Below are positions 52,101-64,000 of a stretch of DNA of 64,000 nt, piece after piece. A program made the translations under genes and the position numbers. Every line of letters begins with the position of its first letter. Position 1 is the stretch's first letter. The stretch comes from Fasciolopsis buskii (lineage: Eukaryota > Platyhelminthes > Trematoda > Plagiorchiida > Fasciolidae): contig LUCM01000577.1 of NCBI GenBank assembly GCA_008360955.1, forward strand, positions 247,330 through 311,329, read 5' to 3'. Below the pieces are notes generated by a model. The model made no database searches, was not told the origin of the DNA, and saw only the letters and a list, made by a program, of their open reading frames with translations.

Positions 52101-52883
52101 TGGACCATAATTTTGTTCCCTTGTGTCACAGGCAGTAAGGTTCTTGATTACCTTAATGGGTCCAATGAAAAATTAGTGCTTGCGCAAACTTCACGACCAA
52201 ACAAAATACGCCTGTTTACCTGATGGGATGCAGCTTTGGGCGTCTGAAATTATTCGTCTTCTTCCCTTCTTATTTTCTAATTTAGCAAAATCTGCTCGAT
52301 ATCAGCCGAATGGGGACAGTTGTATGGGTCTTGCACCCGGACGTTTTGCGCACCGGGTTAGGATTTGGGCCATCCATCTTGTTGGGTTAGCTATATCTGT
52401 TTGCGTCGAACCGCCCCACTGCAAGCATGCATACAGGAGCCAAAACGCAATCTGATTGATTGAGGCTTACTTGCTCGTTTTTTTTCAAGAACTCCGTGCA
52501 AGAGATTTTCTGGCGGAGTTGCCACTCCTTTGAGGACTTCCACCCACCGCACCCATTTGTTAAGATCGGCTTAAGGGTTTTGGCTCAGTCGAATGTGCTG
52601 ATGCCTACCTGCCCGTCGACGGTCAGTCGGGTACATCTTGTTACTTCGTCATGCCCCAAGCGCCTACGGACCAGAGCTTCGGTTGCACCAAACACAGAGC
52701 TCAAACCTCGGCGGTTTTTTTTCAATCTCGCTTTTGTGCTAGTCATTTTGTAGGTGCTTCTGAGATCCGAGCGCAACTGGCATTCCAAAGCAGGATGGAC
52801 TACGGTGGGGTGCGGACGTGCGTGGCTGAGGTGTTGTTGATTTGTCCTACTCCGGCAACCTAGTCAGCATATCCCCAAAACAG
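49126..52883. other. Between WDR44 and the next gene; purine-rich plus strand
   Basis: From about 49420 to 51800 the plus strand is strongly purine-rich. This produces long Ser/Phe/Leu-rich minus-strand frames (49409-49888, 50520-50831) that I consider compositional. The frame at 51615-51824 (69 codons) reads less biased but is unidentified. The 5' exons of the next gene should lie in this interval or be spread through it; I could not place them. Confidence 0.4.
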
Positions 52884-53178
52884 TTTACTCACAAGCCCAT
52901 ACCGTGGGGACAACTTTTACCGGGATATCCCGACCATACCTGCGTCCGAAAGAGCTGAAATGAGCTTGGGACAGGTTATCTCAAATCTGTTGAATTCAAT
53001 CAAAACTTCAACTACTGAGAGCACTCTCAACAGACGTAATGACACTAATGCTTTTTTCAGAAATTCGAAGCTGCAAGTCCCGAGGGGTGGTTCGGTAGCG
53101 GTGATCGAACGGCAAACTACGAGCCGATTGAAATGCATTCCGGAATTTCCTTCACTAGTTTTCGGAAGTTCCCAAAAG
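52884..53178 (+). CDS. Unidentified gene, exon A
   Basis: Acceptor CAAAACAG, entering in phase 2: LLTSPYRGDNFYRDIPTIPA, then MSLGQVISNLLNSIKTSTTE and SKLQVPRGGSVAVIERQTTS, ending FGSSQK before the donor GTGTAC. The ATG at 52960 is internal; the frame is open upstream of it. Polar, probably disordered. Confidence 0.55.
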
Positions 53179-55475
53179 GTGTACGATAATTCGAAGCATC
53201 AATGGGCGTAATTCCTTTATTTATAGATTTCCGTAACGTTCATTGATCTTGGCTTAAAAAACCTAAAAAAGTAAAAACCTGTGCGACTCTGGAAATTTCG
53301 CGAACTTTTTTATAAGTATTTTAGGATTTACCGTAGGTTTTAAATACAAACGATAATGAGCTCAGCCGTTCGATAAATTTCGTTGTCTTCTCGTATATCA
53401 TGTTAACTAGAGATTACCACTAACTGCTGGTGACGGACTGCATAATTTCCATTTGGAAGAAATCCCAGATCGCATCGATGTGGACCTTGAAATAAGATCA
53501 CCCACGTGTGCTACATTCATCGCTTGGGTTGTTTTCACGAAAACCGGTCAAAATGACAATGTGGCTCTTCCGAACAGGATAATGTAATCAGGTTCCGAAA
53601 CCTATTAAAAATTAATTTCCAAGACTGTTTCCAGTGTTTTAACTTGAACAAGGCCACGAATAACATGTTGGTAAGTGGAATAATGATACATTTTACGCTA
53701 ATTTGTGTACAGATGTTTAGCTTTCGGAAGCACGGCAAAAACTGAAACAGCGGGATTTAACTGAGAGCAAAAGAGACGTCTGTGTAATTCACCACGCCTG
53801 TCAGATCCTTTAGACTCCTGCCTCACATCATCGATTTCCTTTCGACCATACGTGGTTGATCCAAGAACTAATTCCTAAAGCAATATAAATACTAATAGCG
53901 CCTATTTCGAAGAGAGACATTTACGACCAACAAACGGGACTGTTTTAAGCATGACACAAATCCGTGTGTTCGACGGTTTTGCTATTAGGGCAGGTCAAGC
54001 TGATATCATTTCCTTTTGTCGCATAGGACGACAATTCTGATTCGGATGTATGCTTATCGGAAAACCTATGGAAGAGGAGTGTGAGAACACCCGAAGGAAT
54101 GCATGTATATCCGGCCAGAGATTACAGGCATCCTGAAATTGATGAGACATTGGGTGGACGTGACATTTGAGACTGACTCGTCCAGGGTTTCGTTATTCGG
54201 CTACCACTTTGTGAGTCCATGAGATTTCGTGTTTATTGATCGGTTTTTTACCGTGACCGTTCTGTGCAGAAGTTTAAAAATTCAAGTAACACAAGAGAAA
54301 GGCATGGCACTTGCCATTTTTCAAACAATACAAATGTTCTTTGGCCAGTCTCATCATCGGACACTAGATTTTACACTTTGCAGCAATGACGCATCGTTCA
54401 ACTGGGCGCTTCATGGTGTTATTCCATACCAGTATTTATTTAAAATTATAATCGATATCATTTACAGAAAGCCGTGATGGATGATCTCGGCAAAGTCTGT
54501 GCGTTCTGCATTTTGCAGGCGGTGCTGACTTTCATCTGTTTAGTATATGGTGCATATGTTTTCTGGACGGATGTACGTGGTCGTTCAGGCACTTTTATCA
54601 GTCCACATCACGACATTGGATTTGTTGCATCGGATGACGTTCTGTGTGTGAACCCAGCTTCATATGCGGACATAATAATGAATGATCCCGCCTATTATTA
54701 CTCTCCCCCAGAAGCAGTCCCTACTGCTGGTCGGTGTAAACTGACGTGTTACGCAAAGCAAAAAATTCGAGCTCTTCTAAAAGAAAGTATATTGGGTAAT
54801 CATTTGCCACTTAATCTGGCATTTTTACGCCGGTCTCTTTTGATGATGGACCAAAACAAACTACACAATGGTGAAATTTATAGTCGACAAGTACCACTGT
54901 TTGGGTTTCATGCTTCCTTGTTACCAAGCAGAACTTCATCGTCATCGAGAGTCTCTGCATTTGGCAGAAAATAAACAACTAAACAAAAGGAATTCTTGGA
55001 TTCTCAAGTTACATTGAAATTATAGTTTAGTCCGGTGCCACTACAGATTCGCTTCATGATCCAGCATCCGCAAACGTTTGTACTTTTAATCCATTGAACC
55101 ATTCAGTTTTCACAGGAGGAAATGCAGGATGAGAGACCAAACCAACGCTTACGGTACCCGTTAGCACTTGATTCCGCAGTGTCAAATAGTTGGAATTTTA
55201 TTCGTGTTCTTTGTTCCAGTAATTCTCATGTGGTTACAAATCTAGTTTATCCCGGTCTTGCCCTTCGGTGAGATCTACTTTTCAAAACTGCAGTCAGACT
55301 GGCGATCACACTTGCGGGCTCAAGCAAGAAGATGCACTCCACTGGCCTACCGGTGAATTTTTGTCCAAAGTTAACGCTGACCAGTCTCACGATTGCTGTG
55401 CTGGAAAAACCACACCGAAGCTCCTTTTATTTGAAATCGGATCTTGCTTTGAAAAAATCGTTGGTAGGGCAGTAA
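52884..55475 (+). CDS. Unidentified gene, 3' part, six exon segments; single-membrane-segment protein
   Basis: Six consecutive plus-strand segments have coding character, plausible acceptors and donors and compatible phases: 52884-53178, 53411-about 53527, 54027-about 54158, 54472-54890, 55116-55267 and 55385-55475. Together they give about 400 residues to a TAA stop. The only structural feature I can see is a hydrophobic helix, CAFCILQAVLTFICLVYGAY, at the start of the fourth segment, followed by a basic DVRGR (positive-inside would put the downstream part in the cytosol). The 5' exons are missing because the first segment starts mid-codon. I do not recognise the family and assign no function. 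Phase agreement across four junctions is the main support. Confidence 0.6.
53411..53527 (+). CDS. Unidentified gene, exon B (3' end uncertain)
   Basis: Acceptor TTAACTAG after a pyrimidine-rich tract, phase 0: RLPLTAGDGLHNFHLEEIPD, RIDVDLEIRSPTC. Two phase-0 donors are possible, after 53479 (GTGGAC) or after 53527 (GTTGTT). Both join exon C in frame. Confidence 0.5.
54027..54158 (+). CDS. Unidentified gene, exon C (3' end uncertain)
   Basis: Acceptor GTCGCATAG, phase 0: DDNSDSDVCLSENLWKRSVR, TPEGMHVYPARDYRHPEIDE. A stop follows at 54168-54170 if no donor is used. Donors after 54152 (GTGGAC) or 54158 (GTGACA) both leave in phase 1, which fits exon D. Acidic, without hydrophobic segments. Confidence 0.5.
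54472..54890 (+). CDS. Unidentified gene, exon D (membrane segment)
   Basis: Using acceptor ACAGAAAG (phase 1), the frame reads VMDDLGKV, the hydrophobic helix CAFCILQAVLTFICLVYGAY, then DVRGRSGTFISPHHDIGF, YADIIMNDPAYYYSPPEAVP and RALLKESILGNHLPLNLAFL. It ends at YSRQ before donor GTACCA. Without that donor the frame continues to a stop at 54974. This is the most gene-like segment of the locus. Confidence 0.6.
55116..55267 (+). CDS. Unidentified gene, exon E
   Basis: Acceptor GTTTTCACAG, phase 0: EEMQDERPNQRLRYPLALDS, AVSNSWNFIRVLCSSNSHVV, TNLVYPGLALR, donor CG|GTGAGA. Phase 2 out. Confidence 0.6.
55385..55475 (+). CDS. Unidentified gene, exon F (last)
   Basis: Acceptor GCTGACCAG, phase 2: LTIAVLEKPHRSSFYLKSDL, ALKKSLVGQ, stop TAA at 55473-55475. 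A donor GTAGGG inside the segment (55464) could instead splice to the acceptor at 55651, giving a slightly different C-terminus (YKLKI). Confidence 0.5.
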
Positions 55476-55479
55476 ACTC

Positions 55480-56875
55480 CGGACGAACACATGGGGTGTA
55501 TTATGTCTGGACTGACAAGAGGATTCCCCTTTTATACAAATTAAATCCAAAGATAAAAGTATTTTCTTGCTTGTGGACGTTCCAAACCCCTTACCGTCAG
55601 CCAGAAAATGTTCATCAATAACCAATTTTCTGTATCTGATTTGGTTTCAGTATAAGTTAAAAATCTAATTCAAGATGTTTCGTGCACAGTCTACTACAAA
55701 CGATATTGTGATCATCAGTCCCCCCCCAACCGTCATACTTGTATCAGATAAGTGTTCTTGTAATGGCTTGAGAATTAGTCTTCCAAAACATGTTAGTCTA
55801 CACGAAGTGTTTTGGGCTGAATCATGGGTCTACTCGACACTTCGAAAAATTATAAGATAGTATTAGAAACCGGGGATATGCCTAGAGTCGAGTGGATCTT
55901 AGTCACAAATCTGTATAACAGACCATTCTTAAAGGATAATTACAGTATATTGTGGAGGTTCTTTAGGACCAAAGATACTAATGTCTATGTAAACGAAAAT
56001 AATATGCTTGTGAAGAAGATAAAAATTGTGCTGAGTTGTGTCAATGATTTCCTGGTTACCTGACCGAATGAATGGAAATATCCGAATCCAGTCAAGAATA
56101 CATCACAAGCGTAGCAGACAAAACAGAAATAAAGATCGTACATTAGTACCATTCAAAGTCGTCATTTTACACCCTGTTACGAGCAGCAACGTGTGAGCGA
56201 AAGAAGCAAATAACTAGCTCATGAAAAGTAATCACAAACTGATCAACCATGCTTTAGAAATGTTCGGGGACAAGATAGACGAGCAACCACACGTAACTGT
56301 TTCCCAGACCATCTATTCCCAGTCTTGTTTTGTATTTTTCACGTTCACCAGCAAAGATACTAGCCTAGGGTGCAGCAAAAAGACGCCACAAGAGCCCGCT
56401 AGTGGCAGAATGATGTGGCGAGTTTGGTCCGCAAACCACATAAGGCCAGTGAATCTTACCGCAACGTTTTCAAGAAGAGGCCCATGTTCCGATCATCTGG
56501 TCATTGGCTCATCTCGTATGTCTATGATTCTTTTGAGAAAGCGCTTAGTTGCGCAAAATCTAGAGGTGCATCACTGAATAAAAAGGTCTACTATGGACTG
56601 GGCGACCGAGTAATGAAACAGCCAACAACGCATACAAATAGAAATATGGTTGATTTCTGAGTGAAAGTTTTCCACTCTCCAAGTATTCACGACAACGACT
56701 TTCAACCGTATACAACCGTTCATATCCCTATTGATTTGCACTACCCCCTCCCACCCGGTCCCCTAAAATTCTTCGGATTCTGCAGTCGGCCATGCCAATG
56801 GTAGTGTCAGTGGAATAAGTCCTATCCGTTTTCTCTCACGTTCTCACTCAGATAACATACAAATCTCACCAAACC
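55480..56875. other. No recognised gene
   Basis: Frames at 55675-55860, 55824-56063 and 56221-56660 are of moderate length but show no family motif. The overlapping pair at 56221-56577 and 56415-56660 may be a frame-broken remnant. Confidence 0.35.
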
Positions 56876-56879
56876 GGCT

Positions 56880-57965
56880 TCCGCCGGCTGATCCCGCTTC
56901 AGCCAAATCTCATCCAGTGTACGAACACTGATGCGTACAAATCAACAAGGGTGTTTAGCCCATACACTCGAGACCCTAGCCATTGACGTGTGTCGCACTC
57001 AAGAAACTCACATTCAAGACTTCAGCTTTGTTATTCGACTAGCATCTCCAGCTAGTCCTTCCATGAAGTTTCATCTGCGCATTTCTGAGGACCCTGAGAC
57101 TCCGGCTTCTGGTATCGCTGGCTTTGGTGTAGCTCAGTGAGTGGGCTGAGGCTTCACTACTTGACTGGATCCCAGTCGACGGCCGGCTATGTGTAGTAAG
57201 ACTTACAGGTTCATGCAGAATAAACAAACGTCGCTCGTTATTTCAGCATACGCCGCAACAGATTGTGGCCCAGACGCAGCCAAGGAGACTTTCTATCAAA
57301 AACTGCACTACCTCCTACGCACAGCAAGGTGGGGTGAAATCGTGATTTAGGCATGAGTTGGGAATGTCAGAATAGGTCGGCTGTCTTCGAATGAGGCACA
57401 ACTAGGGGGCCATTTTGGTCTCGATTTCGGTCGTTCTGAAAACGCCGAACGGTTGTTAGCTTTGTGTTCAGATCATCGACCTTTTATCGTTAGTAAGAGC
57501 TGCAAATGTTCTAACTGCCGGTGCCCACCTGGCGTCCGCCCTTTTTTAGTGAGCGATGAACCCAAATCGACCATATCGCCATTAGCTACGGACGGTGGGG
57601 CTGTCTACAATAACGCCGGTCGTACTAATGCACACCCCTCGACTCTGACTACGCGTTATTATGCACTAGGGTGTCCGTGTGCTTTGGTGGGAGCTCAAAG
57701 CGCACGCTGCAGCGTCGGTTAGATTGCGACAAGTCATCCGAGTAAACTGGCCTATCAATCTTTCGAAGCACGCTGGCTGAAAAGCTGGGATCGCCCAAAC
57801 TCAGAACATTAATGAGTACTGGTCACTTATCAAGAATTCCTTGCACTCTGTTGGCTTGGTGAGTTGTGGCCTGGTCCGTCGCGTTGTGAGATCTTGGATT
57901 TCAGCTGAGTCTTTGCGCCTTTTTGACGCACACCAGTTCCTCGCAAGTGGTAACGAGACGTGAAA
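56880..57965 (+). mobile_element. RTE-like element, endonuclease domain plus linker, decayed
   Basis: Frames give the AP-endonuclease blocks in order: LETLAIDVCRTQETHIQDFS (catalytic E of the ETxxxD box), then FVISAYAATDCGPDAAKETF, then RIGRLSSNEAQLGGHFGLDF, ERLLALCSDHRPF and a degraded WxQIDHI block (57550-57600). The segment 57790-57960 reads WSLIKNSLHSVGLVSCGLVR, the linker before the reverse transcriptase. Stops at about 57138 and 57348. The reverse transcriptase is absent. Confidence 0.85.
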
Positions 57966-59055
57966 TCACAACAAGCTTGGTCAGGAATCGCGAGATTTGG
58001 TGGTCCTCATACCTATTCAGCTAATAATAAAAATCCCAAAAGAACAAGCTGGGACTCCTATTTGTCTGTGCATAAATGTATCCTATGAATTAAAAGAAAA
58101 GAGATGTTAGTGCTAGAGTGATTTGGTAACGAATAATCGAATTCTCAATGAATAAGCTCGAATCAATGGGTAAAATAGAAAATACTACCTGAGCATGAAT
58201 TGTATTCACAAGTCAACCAAAACGTTGGAGTCAAGGTTAACCACGCATGCAATGTATACTTGTTTGAATCATAAATCAGTTTTATTACAGTAGATGTATG
58301 TTCATATCCAAGTGACATTAGAACAACACTATAAATCTAATAATTCAGGGGGCTACTTTCACCGACCTCGGGTTCATATTTCTTTTGGGCTTCGAGTCGA
58401 AACAAAATGAAGAGCTGATCACGTAAGTAACCTTGCCTGCAATAACTGTCAGCGGTGGCCACAGTAGCTATAACGATCGACTCAGTGTTTTGTCTGTCTG
58501 AATTACAGTCGGGACGTAGTATTCACTGAGGCCACCATTTCGGTGGTTAGTCGGGAATAGGGTAGGCACACAGGCAGCGGACATCCAGCCATAGTGATGA
58601 AAACGTGAGGGATTTTCGTCTGGCAAGCGTTTACTCAAAAATTGCCGCTGGTGGAACTGTGATTCTGTTGGTTTGACCCACCAAATAAATATAGACTTTC
58701 CTTCTTGCTCTGTTCCCCTGACCCGATGAGGTAAATTGACCACCCAACCACAACGCAGCGAACCACGACAGACTTTTAGTGCAAAGCTTGCTTTTCTAAA
58801 CAAATCCATGATGCGATCACAATGAATTGGATCTCAAACCGTACACAATTTTTCATCTACCCCACCACTTATTCCTGCTACCTCATTTTTCATCCGAACA
58901 TTCACTGGAAATTCCAGGCAGTCACATTAGTAGTAGTGACTCTGATGGAAGCGTGTGCTGATTTTCTCGCGTCCCAAGTAGGGTTGTTGTTTTTCTTCGA
59001 CCATCATGCCCCTCAAAATAACACTGAAGCATATTGGACAACAGTCGTGTTTAGC
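57966..59055. other. Spacer between two RTE copies
   Basis: AT-rich. One minus-strand frame, 58468-58809 (113 codons), reads without low complexity but has no domain I know. No other feature. Confidence 0.35.
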
Positions 59056-59059
59056 TAGT

Positions 59060-61010
59060 ACACTGGATGCATTGTATCCAAGGTACTCGCATTCAAGACT
59101 CCAGGTCAGTCACTCGATTGGTATATCCTTCCGATACTTCGGTAAAGTTTCATCTGGGGCTTTCTGGGATCCTTAGAACACCACTTTTAGTTTCGATAAC
59201 GATGATGTTACTCTCGTTGAGTTGACCAAGTTTGTATTTCTTGAGTGAATCCCAGTCGATAGTCACCTATGCGCGGTGAGCCCGAGGGGTTTGTGCAAAT
59301 TAAGAAGCCTTGCCCTGATAGATGTAATTAGTTTGTCGTCCCAGCCTACGTTCCTGCAGGTTCTAAGCAGATACAGTCAAGGGCACTTTCCATCAAAAGC
59401 TGCACAACTTCTTCCGCAAACCAGAGTGAGTTGAAGTCATGATTTCAGCAGGAGACAGTAAGTAAGCTGTCGTCAAACGAGACGCATTTATGATGCCCTT
59501 CTGATCTTGATCTCTGCAGTTAGGAAAACGGGGAACTTTTATTGACCCCGCGTTCAAGTTATCACTTGATTCTCGCTACTACTGCTGCTACGCCACCTGG
59601 CGTCTGCGCTGTTCAAGCCAGCAATGGGCCCAAATCGACCACCTTGCTATTAGCTGCACATGGCGGAGCTGTTTATGACACTGCTGGTTGTACTAGAACA
59701 CTACCATAGAATTTGATCACCCGTTAGTATACGCTAAGATTTCCGTAGGCTTCATCGAGCGCACGATACGTAGGCTGCAGCATCACCTAGACTCCAATAA
59801 GCCATTATATTCGACCTGGATATCAACTTTCCAGACCCGATCATTGAAAATCCCTAAATGCCCAACCCTAATAACATTAATGAACACTGGTCGCTTGTCA
59901 AGAATACCTAGAATCCTTCTGGCGTAGTGAGTTGTGCCCTGCCCCGTTTTGTCGTGACAATGAATTTCTGTTGAGTCACTGCAACTTCCTAAAACACGCC
60001 AGTACACCTGAGATTATAGCTGTCTTGATAAACCGTAGCTCAAAAAGGATCTAGTGGTCTCACTGGGTCCTGAAAATGGAACGTTTTATCGCTGCGGGAA
60101 ATTTATGAGAGCTGTTTCACCTCCTCCAAGCAGCTGGTAGGAAAACGCTGGGCCGAGCAATACGGCTTGTGAAGGTAATAGTTGGCGTGACTACAGGTTT
60201 TGTATGCTGGGTGGATGACTCTGTGCCTGCGCTCGACAACCAACCCCTCTCTCAGCTACTACAATAAATGACTGTAGTTCATTTAGACAAATCCACCATC
60301 TGAGGTAGAGACCCGCAAGTAAACCCAAACACCGGCTTCCGATGAGCTTTCCCTAGCTCAACTGAAGATGGGAGAATGGAACTGGTCAGGCAACTTCAGG
60401 CTTTATTCTCAAAGGTCTAGTATTCCGAGACAACCGTCTCTACGTGAGGGGAATCGATGGCTGTCCCCCTTTATAGGAAGAGCTTGGACACTGACTGCGC
60501 GCACCAGGGGGTCATTGGCATAATCCAACTGGCTTCAAAGCTCCTGACGGCTTTATCCTTTGCAGAGTGCGCAATGCTCATAAAAATCAAACTCACGAGC
60601 ACCAGGCCGCTTTACGTATCCGTCGCGGATGCATAGAACATATCTGTACACTCTGATTGTTGCTATTGCACCATTTTGGTTTATGAAGGTCAACACAATG
60701 TTTTTAGATATTCTCGCAGCCTTCAACTCCGTCGATAGGGTAATACCATGATACTGTTGTTAAGACCGGAGCACTTGAGAAGTGTGTTGATTCTCAAAAT
60801 GTTGTACTGTCATGCCACAGATCGCTTTAAGGCTCATGGCCCGCTTTCGTCACTCTTCGTTGTTTCTAGTGAAGTGCAACAAGGATTTCCTATATTCCCA
60901 TTGCTCTTTAACCTTACCATACGTCATGGGTTACAAAACACTAAGTGGTCTATCGGATGTTTGAACGGCAATCCCTTCCAAAAATGGAATTTTTACGTAT
61001 GGTAAGCCAA
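59060..61010 (+). mobile_element. RTE-like element, endonuclease, linker and reverse transcriptase, decayed
   Basis: A second copy in the same orientation and block order as the one at 56880: TRIQDSRSVTRLVYPSDTSV (59083 on), ADTVKGTFHQKLHNF (59370), then QWAQIDHLAISCTWRSC (59624-59674), EHWSLVKNT (59883) and, 60570-60960, reverse transcriptase pieces EHQAAFRIRRGCIEHICTL and VQQGFPIFPLLFNLTI. The last is the QGCPLSPFLFNF block with the cysteine-proline pair altered. Many stops and frame changes mean it is inactive. Confidence 0.82.
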
Positions 61011-61014
61011 TAGT

Positions 61015-63550
61015 GTCTTCCTGAGCGGAAATGCACAGGCGATTCAGTAGGTACTGTTTTGCACCCTCAAACTGCTAGGTGCATTCTCTAGAATTTCAGG
61101 AACCCGTGCCTGTAATCGTCATTTGTACTGAACAGTCAGAAGTCTTTGGTATCCTAATATATCTCTGGAGCTTTCTGTCAGTCCGCATCTGGAACTGAAA
61201 ATTTTTTCAACTTTTCCAACAACTTGCCTCTCATTTGTGATTTTCCTTTTTCCTCCAGCTTAAATCTTAACTTATCAAAAAATATCGAATAACCTTTCTT
61301 TCAACAACACAGAATTAGTCCCTGGGGTAAATTACTATATTGATAAAAACTCGTCTCCAATTGTGCACAAAAAATCAATTTACGTACAAAGATTGCGACA
61401 TTTCCAATTTAAGCACGACACCATCTCCCTATTTGCTTGTTAGTGTGTCTTCCCGCTCTCGTCTATTGCTCCCCTACCATTTTTGTAAGTTTACTACGGA
61501 AAGGCTTCAGAACTCTTTGTTGTGATCTGTCAATTAACGGCGGTGCATCGTTCACACCACTGGAAGAACTGTGTGCCAAACTGTGACATGCACTTATCAG
61601 CTTGTGAAAAATTCGCACATGGGATCCTTTCGGATCCGTTCCAGCCCCTACACATCGACCTTTCTAAATACCATTTTCATACCAGAGCATGTTCTGACTT
61701 CCACCCCAAACCCTCTTGCATATGTACCCATAGGAACTCAGCTGTTTCCTACCCAGTTCGAATTCTCAACCATTGGGAACAGGTCGCGACTGACTTTGCA
61801 CTCTCGTCAAGATAGATGAACATTACGTCATCTTAACAAGATACAAGAGGCAGAATAGAGAGATGAACAGACGAACGATACACTCCAACAAACTCATTCA
61901 AATATAACGAGTGCTAGTTTGGACCGATATGCTTCAATGAAAGTTAAAACTCAGTGAATGCCTTCTTAACTTATATATATATTACTTAAAATTTCTACAT
62001 ATACATATGTATATTCTGGAGCATTCTGCCCTCGTTCCTAAGGTTGGCTCAGCCCAACTTACAAACAATTATCAACGAATCACAGTTGTGATTCTTCTCT
62101 GGACTCTTCGACGAACAGCTTCCATGCACACTCCTGACGCCACAAATTCGATTCTGGTTTGATATGCCAATTCGGAATGTACAAGTATAAAGATTTTCGG
62201 ACAACAGAGTACCGGTTGCGCATACCTGACGAGCGACAATAACCGCTAAACCGGTCGTGTGCTCCGGGGAAAATTTTGTTCACTCATCCAGATACTGCTT
62301 ACAATTTGTTTATATACACACAATCTATATAGATGTATATAATTTTCGAGTACTTTATGAAACAAAGGAGTGAGCTAATTTGTTCCCATGGTTTTGTGAC
62401 CGCTGACCTTGGCATTTAGGTCGCGAACGCTTCATCACCAGCCTAGGTGACATCATCAGAACATAAACCGACGGTTTGAACATTTTTCAATCAGATTTAA
62501 TGTGTGTGGGTGCGTCCGTGTTTCTTGTTCGATATTTGTGGATCACTGGCATGCCTTTCCTAATGGACCGCGATGTCAGTCTCGATTTCTTTGCTGTACT
62601 CGTTTTGTGATATGAATATTTCTGGTCTTCAAATGAAAATTGTAGGCAACCACACAACCAGTCGATAATTTTCGTTCAAAACGCCATGAAGGTCTGTAAC
62701 GAAACCCGACTCAAACATGCACACCTGTCAAATTAAAATGCTCGCTTCCGCTGGGTAAGTGAGAGGATTGAGGTGCAAACGAGATACCATTAAATGTAAG
62801 CAGTCAGGATGCACTGCATGCGTCTGCCAGTCGATGCAACTTAATGAACCTCAACGATATTCCCTCTGATCACCGTCGACCTTTCACGCTCTATTTTGTA
62901 TTTCCGCCTATTTGTCTCGTGTGCTAAAGCCATCCTTGAGCATGAACATGCCTGGTTGGCAGAACCCGTGAATTTATCCTACTGATCTCAATATTACAGT
63001 CGTGTGGCATAAATTTCACCCAATACCAATATCAGAAAAGCATGACATCCCAACAATTCACCGGTTTTACGATTGAAAAACGCAAAGTTCTACTTCTTCC
63101 CATTAAAGTATACTGATAAACAGAGGGAATTGCTGTGGGTAACCCATCTGACCCCATTACCATGGATATTTTTCTTTCACATAGGGGAAACCATATGAAA
63201 TAGAGATACAATATCTGATATAAAGTTATACTATCGGTAGGTGAATGGCACGTTCGTCACTATGAGAAGCAACAAACTGATAAAGAACTACATCCCACTA
63301 TATACTTGACCTAATAAGACCTCATGTGATTTTATGCCACCACCCCGCCGTGCAGTGGGGTCCATTTCCTATGGGCCATATCCCTTCCGATACATGCATG
63401 CGTGAAGCAAGTCACAGAAAATACGGGGAATACGTTTAATCAGTAAGTTGCTTATCCATAAAGAAGAGTACAACAAATGGGACTCCTTAGACGCAGACAT
63501 TTTTATGTGTACTTGATTCAGCGACGGCACCCGGGCTTACACTTTTTCAG
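61015..63550. other. No recognised gene
   Basis: Low-complexity and AT-rich patches (TA runs near 61970-62010). Frames such as 61522-61815 have no motif. Nothing here is supported as a gene. Confidence 0.4.
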
Positions 63551-63679
63551 CTTCGATCCAAAAGAGTACAAGGCAATCATGATTCAAATTCTAATTCTCA
63601 TGGCACCAAGTCCCTTGCGTCAGACATCATAGAGCGAATACAACCAACTCATCAAAACCAGGCTGTCAGGGGATTCTGA
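63551..63679 (+). CDS. Possible terminal exon of a third gene
   Basis: Acceptor CACTTTTTCAG, then 42 codons LRSKRVQGNHDSNSNSHGTK, SLASDIIERIQPTHQNQAVR, GF and stop TGA at 63677-63679. Too short to stand alone as a frame. Polar with no domain. Supported only by the splice acceptor and residue composition. It could equally be chance. Confidence 0.25.
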   Translation, partial: LRSKRVQGNHDSNSNSHGTKSLASDIIERIQPTHQNQAVRGF

Positions 63680-64000
63680 AAAAACAACAGTTTAAAATTA
63701 TAATGGAATATTCCTATTCATGTGCTAAAGATTATGATGCATATTAAGGTTCCTCACCAAGGCGAAAGCGTAAGGAAACGAATAGATAAAGAATTGAAAC
63801 CGTCCGTTACCTACAAGTTGTACGCTGCGTAATCGGCAATTTAATTCAGAACTACCAGCCTACCTACGTGAGTTCATCTGTATGCGTTTATGTGCCTGCA
63901 TCATGTCTGCATTTCTGTTTTAATCATTTCATTAGTGTTTCTCAATATCTACCATGTTGATTGCAGTGTAAATTGCACAAAGAACCAGGACAAATCGACC
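63680..64000. other. No recognised feature
   Basis: AT-rich, no frames of note to the end of the window. Confidence 0.4.

Noticed and set aside
55200..55270. Resemblance of HVVTNLVYPGL to a pyridoxal-enzyme motif (VxxVxYPGLPSHP)
   Set aside because: Only five or six residues agree, and the rest of the exon has no lyase features.
1..64000. CRISPR arrays, operons, bacterial-type systems, ribosomal RNA
   Set aside because: No regularly spaced identical repeats, no dense co-directional genes and no rRNA-like sequence; the window is eukaryotic and intron-rich.

Overview
The window reads as a flatworm nuclear genome, most likely a digenean fluke. The reasons are: one gene with 20 exons spread over 43 kb, one intron of only 38 bp, many (TA)n microsatellites, and many decayed RTE-type, CR1/jockey-type and Penelope-type retroelements. 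Nothing bacterial or organellar was seen. The species cannot be fixed from the sequence alone.

Layout. Positions 1-5000 are a graveyard of RTE-like non-LTR retrotransposon pieces in both orientations: reverse transcriptase and C-terminal region at 1-1290, an internally deleted copy at 2377-2627, an endonuclease domain at 3700-4165, and another reverse transcriptase at 4330-4905. From 6275 to 49125 on the plus strand lies the main gene, an orthologue of WDR44 (rabphilin-11), a Rab11 effector with an N-terminal FFAT-like motif and a C-terminal WD40 propeller. I modelled 20 coding exons. Their phases agree at every junction, they total 3342 nt, and they predict 1113 residues. Its introns carry further retroelements: an RTE endonuclease followed by a Penelope-like element in intron 2; a tRNA-like SINE candidate in intron 7; reverse transcriptase scraps in introns 8 and 9; a nested RTE-in-RTE arrangement plus a CR1/jockey-like reverse transcriptase in intron 11; and a minus-strand RTE in intron 19.

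Downstream, 52884-55475 on the plus strand holds the 3' part of a second gene. Six exon segments are visible. I do not recognise the product, which has one predicted membrane segment and no family hallmark I can name. From 56880 to 61010 two same-strand RTE-like copies lie in tandem, both decayed. A possible terminal exon of a third gene is at 63551-63679.

The WDR44 gene is the only locus whose role I can state: endosomal recycling and ER-endosome contact, by homology. The window holds no gene cluster and I see no new defence or metabolic system. The most useful points are the complete WDR44 exon model with lineage-specific insertions in its propeller, the unidentified second gene, the nested retroelements, and an exon-like ORF with good splice sites inside the last WDR44 intron.
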